11,706 bases of DNA from Verrucomicrobia bacterium TMED40 (lineage in GTDB: Bacteria; Verrucomicrobiota; Verrucomicrobiia; Opitutales; Seribacteraceae): positions 1 to 11,706 of the forward strand of contig NHCT01000055.1 of NCBI GenBank assembly GCA_002167605.1, in the 5' to 3' direction. Within the stretch, counting starts at the first letter, position 1. Every line of letters begins with the position of its first letter. Shown here one piece after another: positions 1 to 6,827 of this stretch. The notes beneath the pieces were generated by a model. That model did no database searches, was not told the DNA's origin, and was given only the letters and a program-made list of their open reading frames with translations. The position numbers and the translations under genes were made by a program.

Positions 1-588
1 GGTGACCGTGATGGTAGAGGCATTAGCATCGGTCACTTGGTCTCCGGTCCAGTTGAGGAATTGATAGCCCGTATTGGCGACAGCGGAGATGTTGGCCTCG
101 CTTCCATAGTCATAGGTATTGGCTCCGGTGACTGTACCTCCAAAACCTGCGTTGAGGGAAAGAACTTTTTGTTGGATGGCGAAGTTCGCGGTCAGGTTGC
201 GGTCCTGATCCATGGTCACTGTGGTGGTGGATGCATTGGCATCGGTAACTCCGCCTCCCGTCCAGTTGAGGAATTGATAGCCAGTATTGGCGACGGCGGA
301 GATGTTGGCCTCGCTTCCATGGTCATAAGTATTGGCTCCGGTGACTGTACCTCCCATTCCCGCGTTGAGGGACAGAACTTTTTGCAGGATGGCGAAGTTT
401 GCGGTCAGGTTGCGGTCCTGATCCATGGTTACCGTGGTGGCGGAGGCATTGGCATCGGCGACCCCATCTCCCGACCAATTGAGAAACCGATACCCCTTAG
501 CGGGTGTTGCGGCAAGACCAGTAATCGTTCCTTCCAAGTAATCTCCTCCGCCTGATGCCGATCCGCCTTTTCCCGAAATGACCGTAAG
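1..588 (-). repeat. Tandem 213-bp repeats encoding InlB-type units
   Basis: The period is exactly 213 bp (71 codons). The same landmark begins at 48, 261 and 474 on the plus strand. Units 48-260 and 261-473 differ at about 21 positions by eye, roughly 90% identity, with no indel. The unit from 474 to about 588 is more diverged, and the unit entering from 1 continues off the edge. The near-identity of the inner units suggests recent duplication or gene conversion within the coding sequence. The first-encoded unit (GKGGSASGGGDYLEGTITG...) is the most diverged, as is common at the end of a repeat array. Confidence 0.88.
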
Positions 589-1095
589 GAAATAATAAAT
601 CAACCGGGGCCCGTTTGAGTCAGTCTCTTCCTGTGATCCAGTAGCTGGATTGGGTTCTTCACCGATGCTGTTTTCTTCGGATCTCGATTCGATTTGAGCC
701 AACTGCTCGGACAGGACCTCTCTTATCTCCCAGCTTTCGGTTTGGGCATCGTAAAACCTGCGTTCTCTTTCAAAATATCTCCAATCTTCCAATTTATGAA
801 AATAGAGCCACGGATAAAAATCCGCTGTAGTCCATGCCCAATCCATTTCATGGAGATAGAGCCAACTTGAATTTCCATCGGGAGAACTCGGATAAATCCA
901 TTCGAGTTCCGGATGATAGATCCAACCCGATCCGCCGTCATGGTAATAGCCGAACCAGGAATTCCGTTTCCAATCTCCCGAGACCGCGACCGCGTCCTTA
1001 TTCAGGTAATCAAGCGACTCGACCAAGGGGCTCGAAGCCAAGAATGGAAAGACGAAAAATAGGTATTTCCTGAAGGCATGCGTCAAAAAGGGCAC
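1..1095 (-). CDS. Secreted/surface protein with Trp/Tyr-rich block and InlB-type repeats (partial, C-terminus off left edge)
   Basis: The minus strand is open from about 1116 to the window edge. Read from a GTG at 1095 it gives 365 visible residues. Residues 1-27 look like a signal peptide, with a basic start (HAFRKY) and then a hydrophobic stretch. Residues 41-123 are packed with Trp and Tyr in a loose repeat (GWIYHPELEWIYP, SWLYLHEMDWAW, PWLYFHKLEDWRYF). An acidic linker follows to about residue 165. After that come tandem units of 71 residues containing GYQFLNWTG, DANAST, TVTMDQDRNLTANFA and GGTVTGANTY, which is the pattern of divergent InlB B-repeats found in secreted bacterial proteins. 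No in-frame ATG occurs before residue 83, so the start must be GTG (1095), TTG (1113) or another non-ATG codon. No Shine-Dalgarno sequence is seen. The likely role is adhesion or another cell-surface task, but no enzymatic domain is visible here. Its codons have a clear coding character, whereas the open frame opposite it does not. Confidence 0.82.
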   Translation of the reverse strand, partial: MPFLTHAFRKYLFFVFPFLASSPLVESLDYLNKDAVAVSGDWKRNSWFGYYHDGGSGWIYHPELEWIYPSSPDGNSSWLYLHEMDWAWTTADFYPWLYFHKLEDWRYFERERRFYDAQTESWEIREVLSEQLAQIESRSEENSIGEEPNPATGSQEETDSNGPRLIYYFLTVISGKGGSASGGGDYLEGTITGLAATPAKGYRFLNWSGDGVADANASATTVTMDQDRNLTANFAILQKVLSLNAGMGGTVTGANTYDHGSEANISAVANTGYQFLNWTGGGVTDANASTTTVTMDQDRNLTANFAIQQKVLSLNAGFGGTVTGANTYDYGSEANISAVANTGYQFLNWTGDQVTDANASTITVT

Positions 1096-1144
1096 AATTA
1101 TTTTATATCTCAAAGTTTAAGATGCTAGCAAGTTGTATGTTTGT

Positions 1145-1291
1145 GAATCTTTTGGGTTTAGGCAGATGCATGAACTCCTGTATGTTCATCCTTGACTCAA
1201 GGAGAGATGGCAGAGTGGTCGAATGCACTGCTTTGCTAAAAGGGATCCGGGATTTCACAATGATATTTTGAGTTCGATTCCATTGATCCGC
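1145..1291 (+). repeat. Direct repeat, copy 1: tRNA upstream flank plus degenerate tRNA
   Basis: This copy matches 8741-8887 at a constant offset of 7,596 bases. The 56 bases upstream of the tRNA start differ at only four positions. The tRNA 5' half is nearly identical and the 3' half is poorly conserved. The repeat includes the likely tRNA promoter. The two copies bracket the whole four-gene signalling operon. Confidence 0.85.
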
Positions 1292-1293
1292 TA
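1201..1293 (+). pseudogene. Decayed tRNA-Ser(GCU) copy
   Basis: The first 40 bases match the intact tRNA-Ser at 8797-8889 with only two differences and keep the anticodon loop TTGCTAA. The anticodon stem is broken (CTGCT against AAGGG). The variable arm no longer forms its hairpin. A TTCGATT T-loop remains near 1273-1279, but its stem does not pair. The 3' acceptor strand reads TTGATCC instead of TCTCTCC, and the CCA is lost. Alignment to the intact gene needs only a compensating two-base shift, so this is best read as a full-length copy whose 3' half has decayed. It cannot fold as a normal tRNA. Its upstream promoter-like region is conserved, so it could still be transcribed. Confidence 0.8.
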
Positions 1294-1433
1294 GATTTTG
1301 CCCAACGGTAGTAGGATCATTTAGGTTCTGTCCCTACCAAAGGGGCTAATCGTCTGTTGCATCGAAAATAATAAAAACTCAAACCAAAATAGTGTATGCC
1401 CAAAAATAAGCATTTCATGGCGAGAGCCTCTTG

Positions 1434-1458
1434 TTCACATAAGTTTTTTGCTTGTGAA
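1434..1458. promoter_or_regulatory. AT-rich inverted repeat upstream of the operon
   Basis: TTCAC at 1434-1438 pairs with GTGAA at 1454-1458. An inner AAG/CTT pairing has a small bulge, and the loop is T-rich. It lies 55-80 bases before the cheA-like start. It could be an operator or part of the promoter region. The half-sites face the opposite way from a CRP site (TCACA...TGTGA rather than TGTGA...TCACA) and are more widely spaced. Chance occurrence is possible in this AT-rich stretch. Confidence 0.3.
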
Positions 1459-1513
1459 TAACTACGCCTTTTCATAGGTGTTTCTAAACCCCTAACCCTA
1501 TTCAATACCCCTA

Positions 1514-4168
1514 ATGAATCCGGAAGACGAAGTCTTTAAGAATTTCCTCGTGGAAATGGGGGAAAAGTTAGAAGAACTGGAAAATGGTTTGGCTGAACTC
1601 GAAACTGGATTTTCCCAGGATGTGGTAAATAAACTCTTTCGGGCCGTTCATACGATTAAGGGTGGTGGCGGTTTTTTTGGACTTACGAAGGTATCCGAAC
1701 TTTCTCATGTGTTCGAAGATGTTTTGATGAAAGTTCGGGAAGGCGAACTTCCTTACGCGGATCATATGCTCGGACCTTTTTACTCTGCATGCGATGCCCT
1801 TAGGGGAATGCATGAGTCTGAAGATTACGGGAACAAGTCCGATATCAATCAATTATGCTCTGATTTAAGAGAGGTTGAGGGAGGCAAGGGCCCAGATGAG
1901 GCTCCTTCCCCTTCGGCGAGCGAAGTCGAACCGGAGAAAAGAAAAGACGAGGAAAAAGTTCCGATCGAGAAAGGTCCATCGAATGAATCCTTGGAATCTT
2001 CCGCTCCTGTGGACCTTACCCCAAAACCCAAGGAGGTAAAAGCTCCTCCCGAAGAGTCGGACAACCCCCCGGTTGTTTCCCGGTTGGAAAAATCACTGAA
2101 TCAGAACGAGACCATTCGGGTCAAAGTCGATCTGCTCAACAAACTAATGGAGTTGACCGGTGAAATTGTTTTGGGGAGAAACCAATTGCTTAGACAATTT
2201 GCTAAGATGGATGACAAATCCAATCTGGTGGCCATGGCTCATATGATTTCGGATCTGCAACAACTGGTTTTGCAGACACGAATGCAGCCAATCGGAGGTA
2301 CTTTCACCAAATTCAAAAGAATCGTTCGTGACCTTGCCAAGCAGTTGGACAAACCCATTGATTTAGTGATCAAGGGAGAAGATACTGAGCTGGATCGAAG
2401 TATCATCGAGTCACTTTCCGATCCTCTGACTCACTTGATCAGGAATTGTGCGGATCATGGACTGGAAGATCCTTCAACGAGAATCGGACAGGGAAAAGAC
2501 AGGGTAGGAACGGTTTGGTTGCAAGCTCGTCATGAGGGTGGACAGGTTGTGATAACGGTTGAGGATGACGGAAAGGGCATTGATGCGGCCAAAGTAAAGG
2601 CCAAGGCGGTGGCCAACAATGTGATTTCCCAAATCGAAGCGGACGCAATGGGCGAAAACGAAGCAGCCAAGCTGATCTTTCATCCTGGTTTGTCCACTGC
2701 GGAAGCGGTTACGAGCCTATCCGGACGTGGTGTGGGCATGGATGTGGTTAAGTCCACCTTCGAGAAACTTGGAGGGGCCATTGACCTTGAAACGAATTTG
2801 GGTTCAGGAACCAAAGTCATCATTCATCTGCCTACGACCCTGACCATTATGTCATCCCTGATCGTTCGCATCGAAGGGGATCGTTATGCGGTTCCGCATT
2901 CCGAATTGAAGGAGGTCATCCTCGTAAGACCCGAAGACGAAATCCAGATCGAGCAAATTAGGGATCGGGAAGTCTATCGACTGCGCGGAAACCTGATTCC
3001 CATACTCTCTATGGAAGAAATCACCGGTGTTCGCAGAGAGGTGGAAAAAGATGGAAAATTGTCATCGAAGTCAGGTGAGGTTCTCTTTCTGGTCCTGCAT
3101 TCCGGGCTAAATCAATTTGGTCTTCTGATTGATTCGATTGATCACACTGAAGAGATAGTAGTCAAACCACTTGCTCAAATCCTGAGCAGTCATACCTTTT
3201 ACGCCGGCAGTTCAATCTTGGGAGACAGTGACGTTGCGATGGTTTTGAGCGCCAATGGAATTTGTCAGAGTCACAAGCTTCATATTCACGACTTGGAAAC
3301 AAGCGTACAATCGACCAAGTCTTTTGAGGAGATGCAAATTTTGGATATGCAGGAAAAACAGGACTTGCTCGTTTTCCGGTATTCCCGGAATGAACAATTG
3401 GCCATTCCATTATCCCTTGTTTTCAAAGTTGAGCAGATCGAAGTTGGGCAAATTCAAAACGTCGCTGATAACCATTTTATCAATCTTGAGGGTAAGAATA
3501 TTCTTCTTCTTTATTTGGACAAGTATTTGACTCTCGAACCTTTGCCTGAAGATTTGGAAACTTTTTACATAATCACTCCGAAGATCAAGGATTTCGAAGT
3601 TGGTATCGTTGCCTCGTCGATCGAGGAGTCGGTTCATACCCGACTTAATCTTGATAGCCCTCCGATCAATGAAGCGGCAATCCTTGGAATCACTACCGTT
3701 AGGGAGAAAATTACTTTTCTGGTGGATCTTTTCAGTTTGGCGGAACAGGTTTCTCCCGATCGGTTCAAGCGAACGGATCTGGAGGGGAAACCGGAAAAAG
3801 ACCGCTTGCTCGTAGTGGAGGACACGCCTTTTTTCCGAGATTTGGAAAAGACTTATTTCGAATCTGTGGGTTTCCGGGTCACTTTGGCCAACAACGGACA
3901 GGAAGCCGTGGATTTACTAATGGAAAGACCCAATTACTACAACTTGGTGGTTTCCGACATCGTGATGCCGGTCATGGATGGTTACGAGCTTGTAAAGACG
4001 ATGAAATCAGCCGAAAAGTTGTCGAAAATTCCGGTAATCGCCCTTACTTCCTTTACCGAGGAGGAAAGTCGCGAAAAGGCACTTGAGGCGGGATTTGATG
4101 GATATGCGATCAAAACCAACAAGGAGAATATCCTTCGAGCCGTGGAACGTTTTTTAGTGGAGGATTAA
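1514..4168 (+). CDS. CheA-type hybrid histidine kinase (HPt-dimer-HATPase-CheW-CheW-REC)
   Basis: This is an 884-residue cytosolic chemosensory kinase. The HPt domain (about 1-110) carries the phospho-accepting His46 in HTIKGGGGFFGL. A Pro/Glu/Lys-rich disordered linker (about 120-195) stands where a CheY-binding P2 domain would be. The dimerisation helices (197-260) contain LMELTGEIVLGRNQLL. The ATPase domain shows an N box (LIRNCADHGLEDP, 308-320), a G1 box (EDDGKGID) and a G2 box (GRGVGMDVV, 404-412). A CheW-like regulatory domain (about 445-585) is followed by a second, diverged CheW-like domain (about 615-745). The C-terminal receiver (763-880) has an acidic pair at Glu769/Asp770, phospho-Asp815, Thr845 and Lys867. 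It is expected to autophosphorylate His46 and pass phosphate to its own receiver or to the downstream cyclase. It is the first gene of the operon, starts at an ATG without a Shine-Dalgarno sequence, and ends five bases before the CheW gene. FrzE- and PixL-like kinases share the kinase-plus-receiver layout. Confidence 0.95.
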   Translation: MNPEDEVFKNFLVEMGEKLEELENGLAELETGFSQDVVNKLFRAVHTIKGGGGFFGLTKVSELSHVFEDVLMKVREGELPYADHMLGPFYSACDALRGMHESEDYGNKSDINQLCSDLREVEGGKGPDEAPSPSASEVEPEKRKDEEKVPIEKGPSNESLESSAPVDLTPKPKEVKAPPEESDNPPVVSRLEKSLNQNETIRVKVDLLNKLMELTGEIVLGRNQLLRQFAKMDDKSNLVAMAHMISDLQQLVLQTRMQPIGGTFTKFKRIVRDLAKQLDKPIDLVIKGEDTELDRSIIESLSDPLTHLIRNCADHGLEDPSTRIGQGKDRVGTVWLQARHEGGQVVITVEDDGKGIDAAKVKAKAVANNVISQIEADAMGENEAAKLIFHPGLSTAEAVTSLSGRGVGMDVVKSTFEKLGGAIDLETNLGSGTKVIIHLPTTLTIMSSLIVRIEGDRYAVPHSELKEVILVRPEDEIQIEQIRDREVYRLRGNLIPILSMEEITGVRREVEKDGKLSSKSGEVLFLVLHSGLNQFGLLIDSIDHTEEIVVKPLAQILSSHTFYAGSSILGDSDVAMVLSANGICQSHKLHIHDLETSVQSTKSFEEMQILDMQEKQDLLVFRYSRNEQLAIPLSLVFKVEQIEVGQIQNVADNHFINLEGKNILLLYLDKYLTLEPLPEDLETFYIITPKIKDFEVGIVASSIEESVHTRLNLDSPPINEAAILGITTVREKITFLVDLFSLAEQVSPDRFKRTDLEGKPEKDRLLVVEDTPFFRDLEKTYFESVGFRVTLANNGQEAVDLLMERPNYYNLVVSDIVMPVMDGYELVKTMKSAEKLSKIPVIALTSFTEEESREKALEAGFDGYAIKTNKENILRAVERFLVED
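4159..4163 (+). promoter_or_regulatory. Ribosome binding site for the CheW gene
   Basis: GGAGG sits nine bases before the ATG at 4173, inside the last codons of the kinase gene. It is one of the few clear Shine-Dalgarno sequences in the window and supports this start and translation as part of the operon. Confidence 0.55.
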
Positions 4169-4172
4169 GGTT

Positions 4173-4649
4173 ATGCTCTATTCAACTTTTTATCTTGGAC
4201 AGACCCAAATGGCGGTTCCGATTCCTTGTATCCTGGAGATTGGGCGATCCTTCAAATTTCACCCTGTACGAGGTGCTCCTGAAGTGATTGATGGTTTGAT
4301 CAATTTGCGGGGTAAGGTCGTGACCATCGTGAATCTGGGATTGGCTTTCGAGGAATCTAAAATCGAACCTTCGGACGAATCCAGAATCTTTATATTCAAG
4401 AACAATTCCGAACTGAAGGAAGTAGCGGATTCGGATGCGGTTATGGAAACCGCCCCGGACAACATTGGGATTCACGTAGATCGTATTTCGGATGTCATTC
4501 GGGTGGAAAACGAAGAACTACAGGCGGTTCCCGCAAATATGGTTCACCCTTTTTACAAACATGTGGTTCGTCGTGATGATTCCTTTATCATCATTCTGGA
4601 ACCTTCCAAAATTCTAAACCTTCACGAAACCCCGGACCTTTTATCATGA
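4173..4649 (+). CDS. CheW-like adaptor protein
   Basis: This 158-residue protein is essentially a single CheW domain, close to the usual CheW length. The hallmark INLRGKVVTIVNL motif lies around residues 43-55, and the N-terminal strand (STFYLGQTQMAVPIPCILEI) and later GIHVDRISDVIRV segment fit the fold. CheW proteins couple a receptor tip to the CheA regulatory domain in the chemosensory array. The gene lies four bases after the kinase stop codon and overlaps the next gene by ATGA at 4646-4649, which implies translational coupling. The segment between the strands (about 75-95) is acidic and less like typical CheW. It most likely links the double-Cache protein to the kinase, although the kinase already carries two CheW-like domains. 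Confidence 0.92.
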   Translation: MLYSTFYLGQTQMAVPIPCILEIGRSFKFHPVRGAPEVIDGLINLRGKVVTIVNLGLAFEESKIEPSDESRIFIFKNNSELKEVADSDAVMETAPDNIGIHVDRISDVIRVENEELQAVPANMVHPFYKHVVRRDDSFIIILEPSKILNLHETPDLLS

Positions 4650-6805
4650 GCGAGGCAAAAAATATCAAATTCAATATCTATAACCCAATTATAACTTACG
4701 AGCATCGGGCGGCCTACGATATGATCGTGAGTCACTTGCAGGAGATTTTCCCCATATGCAACCAAGGAAAGTGCAAGGCGTTGGAGGTGAGCGACGACCC
4801 CCAGAAGCAAAAGCAAATCAATGACTTGATGGAGAAAGTGGAATTCTTTTCCAATAGTTTGATCACCATTACCAAAGTTTTCTTCGATCAACTATACCGA
4901 GCCAAGCAAACCTCTTCCCAATCGATTTCCCAGTCAACCGCAATGATCAAAATCGACATGATCGAGCGAAATTTACTGGAGAGAACTTGCGATGTCCGTT
5001 GGTGGGCTCTAGAGAAGGCCTTCTGGCAATGCATCACTCTGTCAAACAATTCCAAGGACTCAGTAAAAGGAAAAGCCACCGATTCCAGTTCCAAGGCTAT
5101 CCGGGAAGCGGTTGAACTTGCCTGCACCCGACTCGAAGACATTCGTAACTCTTACACCTTGTACCGCGATTTGGTGATTGCAGACACGAACGGAGTGATT
5201 ATCGCCAATTCCAATGCGGACCGACGATCGAGAGTCATAGGAATGAATGTTTCCAAGGAGGAGTGGTTCCAAAGAGCTTTGGAAACCAAAGACGGAACCG
5301 AATACTTTGTTCAAGACATTTCCAGCTCGGAATTGGAGGATATGGACGCTTTGGTCTATTCGACCGCACTTCGAGCGGATGGAGATGAGCAGGGAGAAGT
5401 GATTGGCGCCATGGGCGTCTTGTTCGATTTCCAGGGGGAATCCCAAATAATTTTGAATGATTATCTTCCCAAGGATATGAATGAAAGAACTTTGGAAGGT
5501 TGGTTCTCGTTCTTTACCAACAAAGAAGGAAAAGTGATCTGTTCGAGTGATGAGAATTTCATACCCAGTGGAAAGATCGCTGATCTTCCGCGTAATCATC
5601 GCAATCTTTCAAGTGCGGGCGAAGTGATTGTTTCGACCGGCGTGGTTTGTGGAAATCGCTCCTTGATTGTTTCCCACAAAAGCAAGGGATTTGACGAATA
5701 CAAGGGTCTTGGATGGACCAGTCATTTGGTTCTTCCGGAGTCAGCCATGTTTGAAAGATCCATGACCAATGAGGATTACGGAATATCCCCCCAGGAATTG
5801 ATGAATTCAAAATTAATTCCGGAGAGAAATCAGCAAACTTATCGCGAAATTCAAAGAAATAAGGGCGACATTCAATTGATTTCGATTAACGGAATCATTC
5901 TCGCAACGGATTTGGGTAAGGCGGGAACTAGTTTCATACCGATCTTTGATCAGATTACGACCACGGGGAATTCCACTACCGGAAAAATGGAGGAGCTATT
6001 ATCCGAAATGTCCTCGGACATGCTTGAGCAAAACCTCAAGGCTTTGGAGAACTTCAGTAAGCAAGCGATCGATTTAATTGACCGCAATTTGTTCGAGCGG
6101 GCCGCTGATGTTCGGTGGTGGTCCACGGATCATGCGTTTTGGGAAGCTTTGCAGGATGGCACCGATGAAAAATTCGAGCAGGCCGCGAAGAGACTGGGTA
6201 TCATCAATGCATCCTACACCATGTATCGTGATTTGGTTATTGCTGATTCCAATGGTCGAATTGTTGCCAATTCAAAATCTGAGAACCGGGATAAGCTCAA
6301 GCGCATGAATGTTTCGGAGCAATCTTGGTTTCGTCAGGGCATGCAAATTTCAAGATCCGTTCAATTCGGCGTTCAGGATGTTTGCGACAGCGATTTGGAA
6401 AACGAAGAAACTTCATTGATTTACTGCGGTGGAATATTGGAAGATGGTCAGCGAGAGGGAAAGGTGTTGGGTGTATTGGGTATTTTCTTCGATTGGGAAA
6501 ACCTGGTATTTCCGATTCTCGAGGGCTGTTTGCCACGAATCAAGGGAGAGGTCGTAGACGGAGGAGCCGCTTTTTATGTAAACGATGAACATAAGGTGAT
6601 TGCGACGACTGACTCCGAAAACTTCAAGATCGGACAGGTGGTCAATTTACCTTCGGAAAATCTTAATCTAGAAGCTGGTGAATCAGCCTCGGGGATTTTT
6701 TCGGCTAACGAGAAAAAGTACATAATCGGTTCATCTAGAACGCAAGGATATCGGGAGTACAAGGGTCTGGGCTGGACCGCCCACGTGGTCAGACCCATCG
6801 ACTGA
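4646..6805 (+). CDS. Soluble double-Cache sensor with a relic MCP signalling tip
   Basis: This 719-residue protein has no signal peptide and no transmembrane helix, so it is probably cytosolic. After a helical N-terminal region (1-100) come two homologous Cache-type sensor modules, about 104-366 and 475-719. Shared landmarks include ERNLLERTCDVRWW/DRNLFERAADVRWW, YTLYRDLVIADTNG/YTMYRDLVIADSNG, and the closing EYKGLGWTSH/EYKGLGWTAH. Between them, residues 400-450 align with the hairpin tip of methyl-accepting chemotaxis proteins: LISINGIILATDLGKAG against LLALNAAIEAARAGEAG, then SFIPIFDQI against GFAVVADEV. In E. coli Tsr numbering, N381, G390, G393 and F396 are kept (N415, G424, G427, F430), but E385 is Leu419 and R388 is Asp422. 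It overlaps the CheW gene by four bases and is the obvious receptor candidate of the operon. The ligand is unknown. No methylation or HAMP region is seen. Confidence 0.85.
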   Translation: MSEAKNIKFNIYNPIITYEHRAAYDMIVSHLQEIFPICNQGKCKALEVSDDPQKQKQINDLMEKVEFFSNSLITITKVFFDQLYRAKQTSSQSISQSTAMIKIDMIERNLLERTCDVRWWALEKAFWQCITLSNNSKDSVKGKATDSSSKAIREAVELACTRLEDIRNSYTLYRDLVIADTNGVIIANSNADRRSRVIGMNVSKEEWFQRALETKDGTEYFVQDISSSELEDMDALVYSTALRADGDEQGEVIGAMGVLFDFQGESQIILNDYLPKDMNERTLEGWFSFFTNKEGKVICSSDENFIPSGKIADLPRNHRNLSSAGEVIVSTGVVCGNRSLIVSHKSKGFDEYKGLGWTSHLVLPESAMFERSMTNEDYGISPQELMNSKLIPERNQQTYREIQRNKGDIQLISINGIILATDLGKAGTSFIPIFDQITTTGNSTTGKMEELLSEMSSDMLEQNLKALENFSKQAIDLIDRNLFERAADVRWWSTDHAFWEALQDGTDEKFEQAAKRLGIINASYTMYRDLVIADSNGRIVANSKSENRDKLKRMNVSEQSWFRQGMQISRSVQFGVQDVCDSDLENEETSLIYCGGILEDGQREGKVLGVLGIFFDWENLVFPILEGCLPRIKGEVVDGGAAFYVNDEHKVIATTDSENFKIGQVVNLPSENLNLEAGESASGIFSANEKKYIIGSSRTQGYREYKGLGWTAHVVRPID

Positions 6806-6827
6806 ACTTGCTTTCACTAATCTCGAA

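Larger units (their letters stand above)
1096..1513. other. Intergenic region with decayed tRNA copy; divergent promoters expected
   Basis: This 418-bp stretch separates the minus-strand surface-protein gene from the plus-strand operon, so promoters in both directions are expected here. It holds the degenerate tRNA-Ser copy (1145-1291, listed separately) and a short AT-rich inverted repeat around 1434-1458. Just before the operon's first ATG there are two CCCCTAA motifs (1490s and 1508-1514) and no Shine-Dalgarno sequence. I see no convincing protein gene in it. The minus-strand open frame at 1317-1505 starts at TTG and has no recognisable features. Confidence 0.6.

Noticed and set aside
37..555. 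Plus-strand open frame of 172 codons with internal repeats
   Set aside because: It lies opposite the InlB-type repeats. Its repeat pattern is only the antisense reading of the real minus-strand gene, which has a signal peptide and recognisable domains.
1..588. CRISPR array
   Set aside because: The repeats are 213 bp long, in frame and protein-coding, with no short repeat-spacer alternation.
1434..1458. CRP/cAMP-receptor operator upstream of the cyclase operon
   Set aside because: The half-sites point outward (TTCAC...GTGAA) and are spaced too far apart for the TGTGA-N6-TCACA pattern.
1317..1505. Minus-strand 62-codon open frame before the operon
   Set aside because: It has a TTG start, no ribosome binding site, no recognisable motif, and sits in the expected promoter region.
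4646..6805. Ordinary transmembrane methyl-accepting chemotaxis protein
   Set aside because: No membrane-spanning segment, HAMP domain or long methylation helices are visible. Only the tip-like segment of an MCP is recognisable.
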